Shown here piece after piece: positions 1 to 9,933 of a stretch of DNA of 64,000 nucleotides. The first letter of the stretch is position 1. Every line of letters starts with the position of its first letter. The position numbers were made by a program, and so were the translations under genes. This stretch comes from Pelagibius sp. CAU 1746 (lineage in GTDB: Bacteria > Pseudomonadota > Alphaproteobacteria > Kiloniellales > Kiloniellaceae). The notes beneath the pieces are model-generated. The model worked only from the letters and a program-made list of their open reading frames with translations. It ran no database searches and had not been told where the DNA came from. Location of the stretch: contig NZ_JBDOQT010000001.1 of assembly GCF_039839785.1 (NCBI RefSeq), positions 3,038,001 through 3,102,000 on the forward strand, written 5' to 3'.

Positions 1-345
1 GCGCTGCGCGCGGCCGACATCGACTTGGCCCAGCGCCGCGCCTCCCTATCGCCGTCGGCCTATGCCGAGGAACGCAGCAAGCTGGAGGACGAAGGCGTCG
101 CCCTGCAACGCGAGGCGCAGGAACAGCGCCGCCAACTGGACCAGATCTTCAGCCGCGGCATGAGCCAGGTGCAGCAGGTGCTGGTTCAGATCTCCCAGGA
201 CATCGCCCGGGAGAACAATCTCGACCTGGTCCTTGCCAAGACCACGGTTATCCTGGTCCGGCCGGAATTCGACTTCACTCAGGAAGCGTTGAAGCGCCTC
301 AATTCCCGCCTATCCGACGTCGCCCTTCCAGACGTAGCCAACTAA
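1..345 (+). CDS. skp: OmpH/Skp family periplasmic chaperone, C-terminal part
   Basis: The frame is already open at base 1 and ends at a TAA at 343-345, so only the last 114 codons are present. The peptide is a long charged, Gln-rich helix (for example EERSKLEDEGVALQREAQEQ) followed by a short hydrophobic/beta segment, as in the tentacle helices and body domain of Skp/OmpH chaperones, which escort outer-membrane proteins through the periplasm. The family assignment leans on context: skp sits between bamA and lpxD in most proteobacteria, and lpxD starts only 9 bases downstream. The signal peptide and N-terminus lie outside the window. Confidence 0.8.
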   Translation, partial: ALRAADIDLAQRRASLSPSAYAEERSKLEDEGVALQREAQEQRRQLDQIFSRGMSQVQQVLVQISQDIARENNLDLVLAKTTVILVRPEFDFTQEALKRLNSRLSDVALPDVAN

Positions 346-354
346 AGGTGGCCC

Positions 355-1389
355 ATGGCAGACCGCAGTTTCTTCGATAATGCCGGGCCCTTCACCCTGG
401 CTGAACTTGCCGCCATCGCGGAGGCCGAGCTGCCGCCGGGGACCGCGAGCGACCGCAGGCTGTCCGATGTCGCCCCGCTGGACACGGCAGGCCCTGACGA
501 CGTCAGTTTCCTCGACAATCGCCGCTACATCGGCCAGTTCGCCGAGAGCAAGGCCGGTGCCTGCATCGTCGATCCCGAGTTCGCCGAACGTGCCCCCGAA
601 GGCATGACCCTGCTCCTGACCAAGCGGCCTTACCGCGGCTATGCCAAGGTGGCTCAAGCCTTCTACCCGGCGCCGCAGCCGCGCCCGGGCCTTCATCCCT
701 CCGCGGTCGTCGATCCGGGCGCCGCGATCGGTGAGGGCACGGAGATCGGCCCGGGCGTCGTGGTCGCGGCGGGTGCGGAGATCGGCCGAGGCTGCCGCGT
801 CGAGGCGAACAGCGTGGTGGGCGAATCGGTCGCGATCGGCGACGGCACCGTCGTCGGCCCCAATGTCTCCCTGGCCTTCTGCCGCATCGGCCGGGCCTGT
901 CAGATTCACGCCGGGGCGCGAATCGGCACCCGCGGCTTCGGCTTTTCCATGGACCCGGAGGGCTTTGTGGACGTGCCCCAGTTGGGACGGGTGCTGATCG
1001 AAGACGGGGTTGAAATCGGGGCCAACACGACGATCGACCGAGGTGCCGGTCCGGACACGGTGATCGGAGCCGGGGCGAAGATTGATAATCTCGTACAGAT
1101 CGGGCACAACGTGCGCATCGGTCGTGGTTGCGTGCTTGTGGCCCAGTCGGGCATCGCCGGCAGCACGGTCCTGCAGGACTTCGTCGCCGTCGCCGCACAG
1201 GCAGGCATCTCCGGCCACCTGAAGGTAGGGGCCGGCGCACAGATCGGCGCGAAATCCGGGGTGATGCGGGACATTCCCAGCGGAATGACGGTTCTGGGCA
1301 GCCCGGCGCGGCCGGTTCGGGACTTTTTCCGGCTCGTGGCCCTGTGGGAGCGCCAGTTGAAGGCAAGAGGCAAGAAGAAGGATGAATAA
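355..1389 (+). CDS. lpxD: UDP-3-O-acylglucosamine N-acyltransferase LpxD
   Basis: This cytoplasmic enzyme adds the second hydroxyacyl chain (N-linked) in lipid A synthesis. The 344-residue length is typical. An N-terminal uridine-binding domain (about 1-105) is followed by a left-handed beta-helix built of hexapeptide repeats from about 112 to 320, with the expected catalytic histidine in NLVQIGHNV (H251). The ATG is preceded by AAAGGTGG at a good distance. The gene overlaps fabZ by 8 bases, and five lipid A/fatty acid genes follow without real gaps, so they are almost certainly one operon. Confidence 0.97.
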   Translation: MADRSFFDNAGPFTLAELAAIAEAELPPGTASDRRLSDVAPLDTAGPDDVSFLDNRRYIGQFAESKAGACIVDPEFAERAPEGMTLLLTKRPYRGYAKVAQAFYPAPQPRPGLHPSAVVDPGAAIGEGTEIGPGVVVAAGAEIGRGCRVEANSVVGESVAIGDGTVVGPNVSLAFCRIGRACQIHAGARIGTRGFGFSMDPEGFVDVPQLGRVLIEDGVEIGANTTIDRGAGPDTVIGAGAKIDNLVQIGHNVRIGRGCVLVAQSGIAGSTVLQDFVAVAAQAGISGHLKVGAGAQIGAKSGVMRDIPSGMTVLGSPARPVRDFFRLVALWERQLKARGKKKDE

Positions 1390-1852
1390 AGAGACCTCAG
1401 AGCAGGAAGAGATCGGCTCGTTGAACGTCCATGACATCATGGCGCTGCTGCCGCATCGCTACCCATTCCTCATGATCGACCGGGTGGAAGACATCGTCCT
1501 CGGCGAGAGTGCGACGGGTATCAAGAACGTCACCATCAACGAGCCTTTCTTCCAGGGCCACTTCCCGGAGCAGGCGGTGATGCCCGGCGTCCTGTTGGTC
1601 GAGGCCATGGCCCAGACCGCCGCGGCACTGGTGATGTATACTCTGGGCAAGGAGGCTCACGGCAAGCTGGTCTACTTCATGACCATCGACGAGGCGCGCT
1701 TCCGCAAACCTGTGGTGCCCGGCGATTCCGTACGCATTCAGGTGACGCGGATACAAAATCGCCGTAGCGTCTGGAAGTTCAAAGGCGAAGCCCTCGTAGA
1801 GGGCACTCTGGTCGCCAATGCAAGCTACTCCGCCATGATTGTGGGATACTGA
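1382..1852 (+). CDS. fabZ: 3-hydroxyacyl-ACP dehydratase FabZ
   Basis: FabZ dehydrates (3R)-hydroxyacyl-ACP in type II fatty acid synthesis and competes with LpxA/LpxD for the same acyl-ACP, which explains its place in this operon. The 156-residue protein carries the hot-dog fold signatures [12 protein letters not shown] and [20 protein letters not shown]; the catalytic pair is H60 and E74. Its start lies inside the end of lpxD (8-base overlap) and its TGA shares one base with the lpxA ATG, so translation is probably coupled on both sides. Confidence 0.97.
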   Translation: MNKETSEQEEIGSLNVHDIMALLPHRYPFLMIDRVEDIVLGESATGIKNVTINEPFFQGHFPEQAVMPGVLLVEAMAQTAAALVMYTLGKEAHGKLVYFMTIDEARFRKPVVPGDSVRIQVTRIQNRRSVWKFKGEALVEGTLVANASYSAMIVGY

Positions 1853-2643
1853 TGCCGGAAATTCACCCGACAGCCGTCATCGACTCCGGCGCGAAGATCG
1901 CCGACGGCTGTTCCATCGGCCCCTACTGCGTGATCGGTCCCGACGTGACCCTGGGCGAAGGCGTCCAGCTCAACAGTCACGTCGTCATCGACGGGCGTAC
2001 CACGATCGGTGCGCGCACGCGCATCTATCCCTTTTCCTCCATCGGCCAGCCGCCGCAGGATCTGAAGTACAAGGGCGAGCCCTCTGAGCTGCACATCGGC
2101 AGCGACAACGTGATCCGCGAGCATGTGACCATGAATCCCGGCACGGAAGGCGGCGGGATGATCACGGAGGTCGGAAACGGCTGCCTCTTCATGCCGGGCA
2201 GCCACGTCGCCCATGACTGCCGCATCGGCAACAACGTAATCATGGCCAATAACGCCACTCTGGCCGGTCACGTGGTGCTGGAGGACTATGTCATCATGGG
2301 CGGTCTCTCCGGCGCCCAGCAGTTCGTGCGCATCGGCCGCAACGCCATCATCGGCGCCATGGCCGGCGCCAAGAGCGACGTCATCCCCTTTGGCATGGTC
2401 ATGGGCCGGCCCGGCATCCTGGCGGGGCTCAATCTGGTGGGCCTGAAGCGCGCCGGCGTCGACGGCAAGGAAATCCAGATGCTCATGAAGGCCTATGACC
2501 ATCTCTTCGGCGCCGAAGGCACTTTCGCCGAACGCGTCGACGCGGTGGCCGAGCAATACGGGGGCAGAGGAACCATCGACGCGCTGGTCGGCTTCCTGCG
2601 CGCGGAAACCTCACGCCCCATCCTGCAGCCGGAAGAAGACTGA
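1852..2643 (+). CDS. lpxA: UDP-N-acetylglucosamine acyltransferase LpxA
   Basis: LpxA makes the first committed acylation in lipid A synthesis. The 263 residues are nearly all hexapeptide beta-helix repeats (about 5-190) followed by the C-terminal helical domain. HVAHDCRIGNN contains the catalytic histidine (H121, with H118 nearby). Length and motif spacing match the family. Start and stop overlap those of fabZ and lpxI by one base each. Confidence 0.97.
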   Translation: MPEIHPTAVIDSGAKIADGCSIGPYCVIGPDVTLGEGVQLNSHVVIDGRTTIGARTRIYPFSSIGQPPQDLKYKGEPSELHIGSDNVIREHVTMNPGTEGGGMITEVGNGCLFMPGSHVAHDCRIGNNVIMANNATLAGHVVLEDYVIMGGLSGAQQFVRIGRNAIIGAMAGAKSDVIPFGMVMGRPGILAGLNLVGLKRAGVDGKEIQMLMKAYDHLFGAEGTFAERVDAVAEQYGGRGTIDALVGFLRAETSRPILQPEED

Positions 2644-3485
2644 TGACCGGGCCGCTCGGTATCGTTGCCGGCGGCGGGTCCCTCCCACGCCGGCTGGTGG
2701 ACGTCTGTCAGGCCAGCGGCCGCGGCGCCTTCGTCGTCGCCATCGAGCACCACACGGATCCGGCCACCGTTGTGGGCACGGAGCACCGCTGGATCCGCAT
2801 GGGCCAAAGCGAGAAGGCGGTGCAGGCCTTGAAGGAGGCCGGTGTTACGGAACTGGTGCTGGTCGGCGCGGTCAAACGGCCGAGCATGACCGAACTGCGT
2901 CCCGACCTGAAGACCTTCAAGTTCCTCGCGAAGATCGGCTTCAACAGCCTGGGCGACGACGGCCTGCTCGGTGCGGTCGTGAAGGGCCTTGAAGCCGAGG
3001 GCTTCGTCCTGCGCGGGATCGACGAGTTCGTCCACGACCTCCTGGCCGCCGAGGGGTGCTTCGGCCGCGAACAGCCCGACGAGACTGCCTGGCGCGATAT
3101 CCGCCGCGGCATCGAGGTGGTCCGGGCCATGGGGGCCGCCGACGTCGGCCAGGCCACCGTCATCCAGGACGGCCTGGTCCTCGGCGTCGAAGCTTTGGAG
3201 GGGACCGATGCCCTGCTCGAGCGCTGCGGCCCACTGCGCCGCGCCGGCCCCGGCGGCGTCCTCGTGAAACTCAGCAAGCCCGGCCAGGAACGCCGGGCCG
3301 ATCTGCCGACCATCGGCGTGAAGACGGTGGAGGGCGCCGCCGCCGCAGGGCTGCGCGGCATCGCCGTGGAGGCCAACGGCACCCTGGTGGTCGACCTGCC
3401 CGCCGTCGTCGAAGCCGCGGACCGCGCCGGGCTTTTCATCGTCGGGATTACGCTCGATGCGGCGGCCGGCGCCGCCGCCGGATGA
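2643..3485 (+). CDS. lpxI: UDP-2,3-diacylglucosamine pyrophosphatase LpxI
   Basis: LpxI hydrolyses UDP-2,3-diacylglucosamine to lipid X. It is the alphaproteobacterial replacement for LpxH and is not homologous to it. The 280-residue protein opens with LGIVAGGGSLPRRLVDV, typical of the family, and ends with the glycine/alanine-rich segment seen in LpxI. Its place between lpxA and lpxB is the usual one in species lacking LpxH. The stop overlaps the lpxB start as ATGA. Confidence 0.95.
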   Translation: MTGPLGIVAGGGSLPRRLVDVCQASGRGAFVVAIEHHTDPATVVGTEHRWIRMGQSEKAVQALKEAGVTELVLVGAVKRPSMTELRPDLKTFKFLAKIGFNSLGDDGLLGAVVKGLEAEGFVLRGIDEFVHDLLAAEGCFGREQPDETAWRDIRRGIEVVRAMGAADVGQATVIQDGLVLGVEALEGTDALLERCGPLRRAGPGGVLVKLSKPGQERRADLPTIGVKTVEGAAAAGLRGIAVEANGTLVVDLPAVVEAADRAGLFIVGITLDAAAGAAAG

Positions 3486-4642
3486 GCAGGCCCGAAAACT
3501 CCGACGGCGGAGAAGGAGAAGGTCCGCTGATCTTCCTCATCGCCGGCGAGCCCTCCGGCGACCTGCTCGGCGCGCGCCTCATGGCGGCCCTGCGTGAGGA
3601 GACAGACGGGCGTGTACGCTTCGCCGGCATCGGCGGCGAGGCCATGACTGCGGCGGGGCTGGAGAGCCGCTTCCCGATCCACGAGCTGGCAGTCATGGGG
3701 CTCATCGAAGTCCTGCCGCATCTCTTCACCATCCTGAAACGCATGCGCCAGACCGTCGCCGCGGTGAAGCAACTGCGCCCCGATGCCGTCGTCACCATCG
3801 ACTCGCCGAGCTTCACGCTGGAGATCGCGGAGCGCCTGAAAGGGCAGGGCATTCCGCTGATCCACTACGTTGCGCCGCAGGTCTGGGCCTGGAAGGCCTG
3901 GCGCGCGAAATCGGTCTCCCGCTATCTGGATCATCTGCTGGCATTGCTGCCTTTCGAGCCGCCCTATTTCGAGAAGCACGGCCTGCCTACGCACTTCGTC
4001 GGGCATCCGGTGGTCGAGTCCCACGCCGGTTCGCGGTACCGCGATACCGCGCGGGGACTCTGTCTGGCCGTGCTGCCCGGCAGCCGCAGGGGAGAGGTGA
4101 GCAAACTGCTGCCGGTTTTTGCCGAAGTCGTGCGCGCCCTGGCGGCCGGGCATCCTGACCTGCGGGTCGTAATCCCCACGGTGGAAACCGTTGCCGACAT
4201 GGTGCAGGCGCAGGTGCAAGACTGGCCCGTCGAGGTCGCCGTGGTGCGTGGCGCCGAAGCCAAGGCCAAAGCCTTCGACGAGGCGACGGCCGCCCTGGCC
4301 GCCTCCGGGACCGTGGCGCTGGAACTCGGCGTGGCGGGCGTGCCGACGGTCGTGGCTTATCGCTTTGCCGGCGTCGTCGGGCTGCTGCCGCCCTCCCTGC
4401 TGCGCGTGCCCTTCGTCAGCCTGGTCAACCTGATCGCCGGGCGGGAGGTGCAGCCGGAGTTCCTGCAGCGCCGTTGCCGGGCGGCGGAGATCCTGCCGGC
4501 GGTGGAACGTCTGCTCACCGACCCTGCAGCCCGCGCCGCGCAACGCGACGGCTGCAGCGGCGTGGTCGAAGCCCTGACCCCGCCCGAAGGCCGCCCCAGC
4601 CGGGCCGCCGCCCGGCGCATCCTGTCCTGCCTGAAGGCGTAA
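3482..4642 (+). CDS. lpxB: lipid-A-disaccharide synthase LpxB
   Basis: LpxB is a GT19 glycosyltransferase that joins lipid X and UDP-diacylglucosamine into the tetra-acyl disaccharide. The frame is open much further upstream, but ATG 3482 fits best: it overlaps the lpxI stop by four bases, gives 386 residues as usual for LpxB, and puts the signature LIAGEPSGDLLGARL near residue 20. The motif HYVAPQVWAWKAWRAK near the middle is also characteristic. It is the last gene of the operon; a hairpin terminator follows 20 bases after the stop. Confidence 0.96.
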   Translation: MSRPENSDGGEGEGPLIFLIAGEPSGDLLGARLMAALREETDGRVRFAGIGGEAMTAAGLESRFPIHELAVMGLIEVLPHLFTILKRMRQTVAAVKQLRPDAVVTIDSPSFTLEIAERLKGQGIPLIHYVAPQVWAWKAWRAKSVSRYLDHLLALLPFEPPYFEKHGLPTHFVGHPVVESHAGSRYRDTARGLCLAVLPGSRRGEVSKLLPVFAEVVRALAAGHPDLRVVIPTVETVADMVQAQVQDWPVEVAVVRGAEAKAKAFDEATAALAASGTVALELGVAGVPTVVAYRFAGVVGLLPPSLLRVPFVSLVNLIAGREVQPEFLQRRCRAAEILPAVERLLTDPAARAAQRDGCSGVVEALTPPEGRPSRAAARRILSCLKA

Positions 4643-4661
4643 CTCTCCGGCCGAGAATGAA

Positions 4662-4693
4662 AAAGGGCGCCGCTGCCGGTGCAGGGCGCCCTT
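4662..4693. terminator. bidirectional terminator between lpxB and gltA
   Basis: A perfect 10-base stem, AAAGGGCGCC at 4662-4671 and GGCGCCCTTT at 4684-4693, with a 12-base loop. It lies between the convergent lpxB and gltA genes and ends in T runs read from both strands, so it can serve both operons. Confidence 0.8.
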
Positions 4694-4714
4694 TCTTCGA
4701 CGTATAGCGGCCGC

Positions 4715-6028
4715 TCAGCGTTTGTCGAGCGGCACGTAGGCGCGCTCGGTTGCGCCGTGGTAGAGCTGGCGCGGGCGGCTGATGCGCTGCTTGGGATCCT
4801 CGATCATCTCGCGCCACTGGGCGACCCAGCCGACGGTGCGGGCCACGGCGAAGAGCACGGTGAACATCGAGGTCGGGAAGCCCATGGCCTTGAGGATGAT
4901 GCCGGAATAGAAGTCCACGTTGGGGAACAGCTTCCTCTCGACGAAGTAGTCGTCCTCCAGCGCGATCTTCTCCAACTGCATGGCCATTTCCAGCATCGGG
5001 TCGTTGATGCCCAGCTCACCCAGCACCTCATGGCAGGACTTCTGCATCACCTTGGCGCGCGGATCGTAGTTCTTGTAGACCCGGTGGCCGAAACCCATGA
5101 GGCGGAAGGGGTCGTCCTTGTCCTTGGCGCGCTTGATGAACTCGGGGATTCGGTCCTTGTGGCCGATCTCGCCCAGCATCTGCAGCACGGCCTCGTTGGC
5201 GCCGCCGTGCGCCGGGCCCCAGAGGGAGGCGATACCGGCGGCGATGCAGGCGAAGGGATTGGCGTTACTGGAGCCGGCGATGCGCACCGTCGAGGTGGAG
5301 GCATTCTGCTCATGGTCGGCGTGCAGGATGAAGATGCGGTCCATGGCGCGGGCCAGCACCGGGCTGATTTTGTACTCCTCGCAGGGCACAGAGAACATCA
5401 TGTGCAGGAAGTTCTCGGCGTAGTGCAGGTCGTTGCGCGGGTATACGAAGGGCTGGCCGACGGAGTACTTGTAGGCCATGGCGGCGATGGTCGGCATCTT
5501 GGCGATCAGCCGGTGCGAGGCGACCATGCGCTGATGCGGATCGTTGATGTCCGTGGAGTCATGATAGAAGGCGGACATCGCGCCGACCACGCCGACCATG
5601 ACGGCCATGGGGTGCGAATCACGCCGGAACCCACGGAAGAAATTGTTCATCTGCTCATGCAGCATGGTGTGATAAGTGATTGATTTCTCGAATGCCGTCT
5701 TTTCATCGGCTTTCGGAAGTTCACCATGCAGCAGCAGGTAGCAGACATCCATGAAGTCGCTGTGCTCGGCCAGGTCCTCGATCATGTAGCCGCGGTGCAT
5801 CAGGATGCCGACTTCGCCGTCGATGTAGGTGATATCGGAATCGCAGCTCGCCGTGGAAGTGAAGCCGGGGTCGTAGGTGAACATCCCCGTCTCGGCATAG
5901 AGCTTGCTGACATCGATGGCGCGCGGGCCGACGCTGCCGTCCAAAACCGGAAGTTCCAGGCTCTTCCCGGTGCTGTTGTCCGTCAGGGTCACTGTGGCCC
6001 TGTTGGCGGTCGGTTTGGCGTCGTTCAT
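4715..6028 (-). CDS. gltA: type II citrate synthase
   Basis: Condenses oxaloacetate and acetyl-CoA, the entry step of the TCA cycle. The 437 residues match the hexameric type II enzymes. The active-site region [16 protein letters not shown], the histidine in [12 protein letters not shown] and the segment [14 protein letters not shown] are all present. A TTG 15 bases upstream is in frame, but the ATG at 6028 is preferred: it has GAGGGATGGGA in front and matches family N-termini. It is transcribed towards lpxB, with a shared terminator between. Confidence 0.97.
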   Translation of the reverse strand: MNDAKPTANRATVTLTDNSTGKSLELPVLDGSVGPRAIDVSKLYAETGMFTYDPGFTSTASCDSDITYIDGEVGILMHRGYMIEDLAEHSDFMDVCYLLLHGELPKADEKTAFEKSITYHTMLHEQMNNFFRGFRRDSHPMAVMVGVVGAMSAFYHDSTDINDPHQRMVASHRLIAKMPTIAAMAYKYSVGQPFVYPRNDLHYAENFLHMMFSVPCEEYKISPVLARAMDRIFILHADHEQNASTSTVRIAGSSNANPFACIAAGIASLWGPAHGGANEAVLQMLGEIGHKDRIPEFIKRAKDKDDPFRLMGFGHRVYKNYDPRAKVMQKSCHEVLGELGINDPMLEMAMQLEKIALEDDYFVERKLFPNVDFYSGIILKAMGFPTSMFTVLFAVARTVGWVAQWREMIEDPKQRISRPRQLYHGATERAYVPLDKR

Positions 6029-6137
6029 AGTCCCATCCCTCAACTGAAAAGTGCCCCCCGTCAGGGGGTGCCCGATGTTGGCGCGAGCATAGTGAACCGG
6101 ACCGATTCAATCAATTGCCGCGGCGCAACATAGAGCG

Positions 6138-7559
6138 CTAGGAAGAAGTGCTCTGATCGGCGATCCGGGCCAGGGATTCCTCCCGACCCAGGATGCTGGC
6201 GACCTCGAAGATTCCCGGCGATACATTCGATCCGCTGAGCGCCGCCCGCAGGGGCTGGGCCACGTCGCCCAGCTTGCAGTCCTCGGCCTCGGCAAAGGCA
6301 CGCACCGCCGCCTCGATGGCCGCCTCGTTCCACTCCGGCAATTGGCTCAGGCTGCTGTGCATGCGACCCAAACGGGCACGCGCTTCAGGCTTGAGGATCT
6401 TGTCTGCTTTGGGAGTCAGACTCAGCGGTCGCTCGATGACGTAAAATATCGCATTTTCAGCAAGTTCGACAAGGTTTTTCGCCCGCGCCTTGAGGCCATC
6501 CATACCGGCCGCGAGGCGCGCCCGAGCCTGCTCAGACAGCGGCCGTCCCAGGGTTTTCTCCAACTGCGGCACCAACAGCTCCACGAGACGCCCCGAGGCG
6601 GCCTCGCGCAGATAGTGGCCGTTCAGGCTCTCCAGCTTCACGAAGTCGAAGCGTGCCGCCGACTTGCCGACGCCCGCCAGGTCGAACCATTCGATCGCCT
6701 GCTCGGTGGAAATGATCTCGTCGTCGCCGTGGCCCCAGCCCAGGCGCAGCAGGTAGTTGCGCAGCGCTTCGGGAAGATAGCCCATGTCCCTGTAGGCCTC
6801 GACCCCCAGGGCGCCGTGGCGCTTGGACAGCTTTGCGCCGTCGGGGCCGTGGATCAGCGGGATGTGGGCGAAGAGCGGCGGTTCCCAGTCCAGGGCCCGG
6901 TAGAGCTGCGTCTGGCGGAAGGCATTGGTCAGGTGGTCGTCGCCGCGGATCACGTGGGTGACGCCCATGTCGTGGTCGTCGACCACCACCGAGAGCATGT
7001 AGGTCGGGGTGCCGTCGGCGCGCAGCAGGATCATGTCGTCCAGCTGGTCGTTGCGCACGGTCACCTCGCCCTGCACCAGGTCGGCGATCATCGATTCACC
7101 TTCCTGGGGCATCTTCAGGCGCACCACCGGGTCGATCCCGGCTGGCGCCTCGGAAGGATCACGGTCGCGCCAGCGCCCGTCATAGCGCATGGGACGCCCC
7201 TCGGCGCGGGCCGTGGCGCGCATCTCCTCCAGCTCCTCCGGCGAGCAGTAGCAGTGATAGGCCCTGCCGTTGGCCAGCAGTTCGCGCGCCAGTTCCGCGT
7301 GCCGCTCGGCACGGGAGAACTGATAGACGACGTCGCCGTCATGATCGAGGCCCAACCAGTCCAGGCCGTCGAGGATTGCGTCGATGGCCTCCTGCGTGGA
7401 GCGTTTTCGATCGGTGTCTTCGATGCGCAGCCGGAACTGGCCGCCGCAATGGCGGGCGAAGAGCCAGTTGAAGAGCGCCGTGCGGGCGCCGCCGATGTGC
7501 AGGAAGCCGGTGGGCGAGGGCGCAAAGCGCGTCACGACGGTACTGGTGTCGGTGGTCAT
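6138..7559 (-). CDS. gltX: glutamate--tRNA ligase
   Basis: Class I synthetase charging tRNA-Glu (in many alphaproteobacteria a non-discriminating form also charges tRNA-Gln). The N-terminal signature [16 protein letters not shown] holds the HIGH-type motif, and AKLSKRHG is the KMSKS equivalent. [12 protein letters not shown] and RWRDRD are typical of GltX rather than of the short GluQ paralogue, and 473 residues is full length. A GTG directly before the ATG is an equally possible start. Many alphaproteobacteria have a second gltX, so whether this is GltX1 or GltX2 cannot be decided here. Confidence 0.96.
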   Translation of the reverse strand: MTTDTSTVVTRFAPSPTGFLHIGGARTALFNWLFARHCGGQFRLRIEDTDRKRSTQEAIDAILDGLDWLGLDHDGDVVYQFSRAERHAELARELLANGRAYHCYCSPEELEEMRATARAEGRPMRYDGRWRDRDPSEAPAGIDPVVRLKMPQEGESMIADLVQGEVTVRNDQLDDMILLRADGTPTYMLSVVVDDHDMGVTHVIRGDDHLTNAFRQTQLYRALDWEPPLFAHIPLIHGPDGAKLSKRHGALGVEAYRDMGYLPEALRNYLLRLGWGHGDDEIISTEQAIEWFDLAGVGKSAARFDFVKLESLNGHYLREAASGRLVELLVPQLEKTLGRPLSEQARARLAAGMDGLKARAKNLVELAENAIFYVIERPLSLTPKADKILKPEARARLGRMHSSLSQLPEWNEAAIEAAVRAFAEAEDCKLGDVAQPLRAALSGSNVSPGIFEVASILGREESLARIADQSTSS

Positions 7560-7743
7560 CACTCTATCGCTAGCTGGTACGGGGTGTGAGGGCAGGGAAG
7601 CTGCTGCCCCCCGCCCGAAATGAGATGGCGCGGTTTACCACGCCGGAAGACCCTCGGCAAACGGCCGCTATTCCTCTTTTGCGCGTAATTCACAGATATT
7701 ACAATCGCCAAGGTTAACGGCGAATTTGACGGGAGAGCCGGCG

Positions 7744-9909
7744 ATGCGGACGCTGCCCGGCACAGGGGAAAGCGGGCAGCAGCGACCCGCAGCGCACGAC
7801 ATCCCAGGGCCGGCCGGGCGGGCCCGGGACAACCTGCTGGCCGAGCGCGGCCGCTGGCCGCTCTGGGTGCCGGTACTGCTGGGCGCCGGTATCGGCGCCT
7901 ACTTCTGGAGTCCGTCGGAACCACCCGCCTGGCTCGGCCCCGCTGCCGTCCTGACATTTCTCCTCACCGCCTGGAGCCTCCGCCGGGCACCGGGCCTCAC
8001 CCTCGCGCTCCTCGCGTTGCTTGCCGTGGCCGCCGGTTTCGCCCTGGCCCAACTGCGCACGCAACTCGTCGCCGCGCCGGTCCTGGAGCGCGCCTGGGGG
8101 CCGGCCGAGTTGACGGCGGAGGTTCTGGCAAGCGAGCCACGGACACGCGGCTTTCGCCTCCACCTCAGGCCCCTCGCGATGCAGGGCCTGGCGGAGGACG
8201 CCCTGCCGGCGAGACTGCGCGTCACCGTGGCCGGAATGGCAGCCGCGCCGCTGCCGGGCAGCCGCCTTCGTCTGCGCGCATCCCTCAGGCCGCCGAGCCC
8301 GCCGGCCCTGCCGGGCGCCTTCGACTTCGCGCGCCAGGCCTGGTTCCAGCGCCTCGGCGGCATCGGCTTCGCCTACGGCAAAGCGGACATTCTGGCCCCG
8401 CCGCAGAGCAGCGGCGCGTCCGCGGCCTGGGCGCGCTGGTGGGCCGGGCTGCGCCAGACCGTCGCCGAGCGGATCGCCGCACGGATCGACGGACAAGCCG
8501 GCGCGGTCGCCGTGGCGTTGATCACCGGACAGCGCGGCGGCATCAGCGAGGCGGTCCGCGCCGACATGCGCGCAGCGGGCCTGGCCCATCTGCTGGCCAT
8601 CTCCGGCCTTCACATGGGCCTGGCGGCAGGCTGCCTGTTCTTCTTTCTCCGCGCAGGGCTGGCCCTGGTCCCCGGCTTGGCGCTGCATCAACCGATCAAG
8701 AAGTGGGCGGCGGTGGCCGCCGTGGCCGGGGCCTTCGTCTACCTGAACCTGGTGGGCACCAGCATCCCGGCTCAACGCGCCTTCCTCATGGTTGCCGTGG
8801 TTCTTCTGGCGGTCTTGCTGGACCGCCGTGCGCTCTCTCTGCGCCTGGTTGCCTGGGCGGCCGCGGTGATCCTCGTCACGGCACCGGAGAGCCTCATGTC
8901 GGCCAGCTTCCAGATGTCCTTCGCCGCCGTCACGGCGCTCATCGCCGCCTACGAAGCCTGGGAGGGACGCCGCTCGCGCCGTCGCGCGGCACGGGGGCCG
9001 GGTGTAAAGCTGATCGCCTACTTCGCCGGCGTCGCCGCGACTTCGGTCATCGCCATCCTCGCCACCGGTCCCTTCGCCGCCTTTCACTTCCAGCGCCTGG
9101 CGCTCTACGGCCTCCTCGCGAACCTGGTGGCGGTGCCGCTGACCGCCTTCTGGATCATGCCATGGGCCGTGCTGGCCCTGCTGCTCATGCCGTTCGGCGG
9201 CGAAGCGTTGGGCCTCGTGCCCATGAGCTGGGGCATCCAACTGCTGCTCGGCCTGGCCGGGACGGTCGCGGCCTGGCCGGCGGCCAGCCTGCAGGTCCCG
9301 CCCATGCCCGACTGGGGCTTGGGGCTGGCGGTCTTGGGCGGCTTATGGCTCTGCCTCTGGCAGCGGCCGTGGCGGTGCTTGGGGTTGGCGCTGGTCCTCG
9401 CCGGGGCGCTCTCTCCGCTGAGCTTCGAGCCGCCGAGCCTGCTGGTCAGCGGCGATGGCCGGCAAGCGGGCCTGCGCGACCCGGAAGGAACCCTCTGGGT
9501 CGCCTGGCCGCGCGGCAGCCGCTTCGTGCTCGACAGTTGGGCGCGGCAGTCCTTCGCGACCCAGACCCTCGCCTGGCCGGGCCTCGGGGAAGGGACCGCT
9601 GCCGGGTTGAACTGCGATCCCCTCGGCTGCCTCTACCGCGAAAAGGGCTCGACCCTGGCGGTGCTGCGCGACCCGCGCGGCGCGGCCGACGACTGCCGCC
9701 TGGCCGAGGTCCTGGTCAGCCTGGAGCCGCTGCGACGCCAGCCCTGCCGCGGGCCGCTGGTGGTCATCGATCGCTTCGATCTCTGGCGCCAGGGCGCTCA
9801 GGCGGTGTGGCTGGGACCGGGAGGCCCCGTCGTCAGGACCGTGGCCGGACAGCAGGGCGCACGGCCCTGGTCGCCCTATCCGGCGCGCAACACCTGGCGG
9901 AAGAGATAG
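7744..9909 (+). CDS. comEC: ComEC/Rec2 family membrane DNA-uptake protein
   Basis: Predicted polytopic inner-membrane channel for single-stranded DNA uptake. The 721 residues show a DUF4131-like N-terminal membrane and OB region (about 25-200) and then the competence core with the diagnostic HLLAISGLHMGLAAG and about eight hydrophobic segments to about residue 560. The C-terminal 140 residues contain no recognisable HxHxDH metallo-beta-lactamase motif, so that domain is degenerate or lost. An in-frame TTG at 7726 is possible, but GGGAG at 7730-7734 fits the ATG at 7744. It is convergent with lexA, 24 bases apart. I see no other competence gene in the window. Confidence 0.9.
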   Translation: MRTLPGTGESGQQRPAAHDIPGPAGRARDNLLAERGRWPLWVPVLLGAGIGAYFWSPSEPPAWLGPAAVLTFLLTAWSLRRAPGLTLALLALLAVAAGFALAQLRTQLVAAPVLERAWGPAELTAEVLASEPRTRGFRLHLRPLAMQGLAEDALPARLRVTVAGMAAAPLPGSRLRLRASLRPPSPPALPGAFDFARQAWFQRLGGIGFAYGKADILAPPQSSGASAAWARWWAGLRQTVAERIAARIDGQAGAVAVALITGQRGGISEAVRADMRAAGLAHLLAISGLHMGLAAGCLFFFLRAGLALVPGLALHQPIKKWAAVAAVAGAFVYLNLVGTSIPAQRAFLMVAVVLLAVLLDRRALSLRLVAWAAAVILVTAPESLMSASFQMSFAAVTALIAAYEAWEGRRSRRRAARGPGVKLIAYFAGVAATSVIAILATGPFAAFHFQRLALYGLLANLVAVPLTAFWIMPWAVLALLLMPFGGEALGLVPMSWGIQLLLGLAGTVAAWPAASLQVPPMPDWGLGLAVLGGLWLCLWQRPWRCLGLALVLAGALSPLSFEPPSLLVSGDGRQAGLRDPEGTLWVAWPRGSRFVLDSWARQSFATQTLAWPGLGEGTAAGLNCDPLGCLYREKGSTLAVLRDPRGAADDCRLAEVLVSLEPLRRQPCRGPLVVIDRFDLWRQGAQAVWLGPGGPVVRTVAGQQGARPWSPYPARNTWRKR

Positions 9910-9933
9910 GCGCAGAAGAGATCGGCGGGAGTC

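Noticed and set aside
6342-7589. Long plus-strand open frame opposite gltX
   Set aside because: Same shadow effect; low-complexity His/Val/Gln-rich product and no RBS, while gltX on the other strand is unmistakable.
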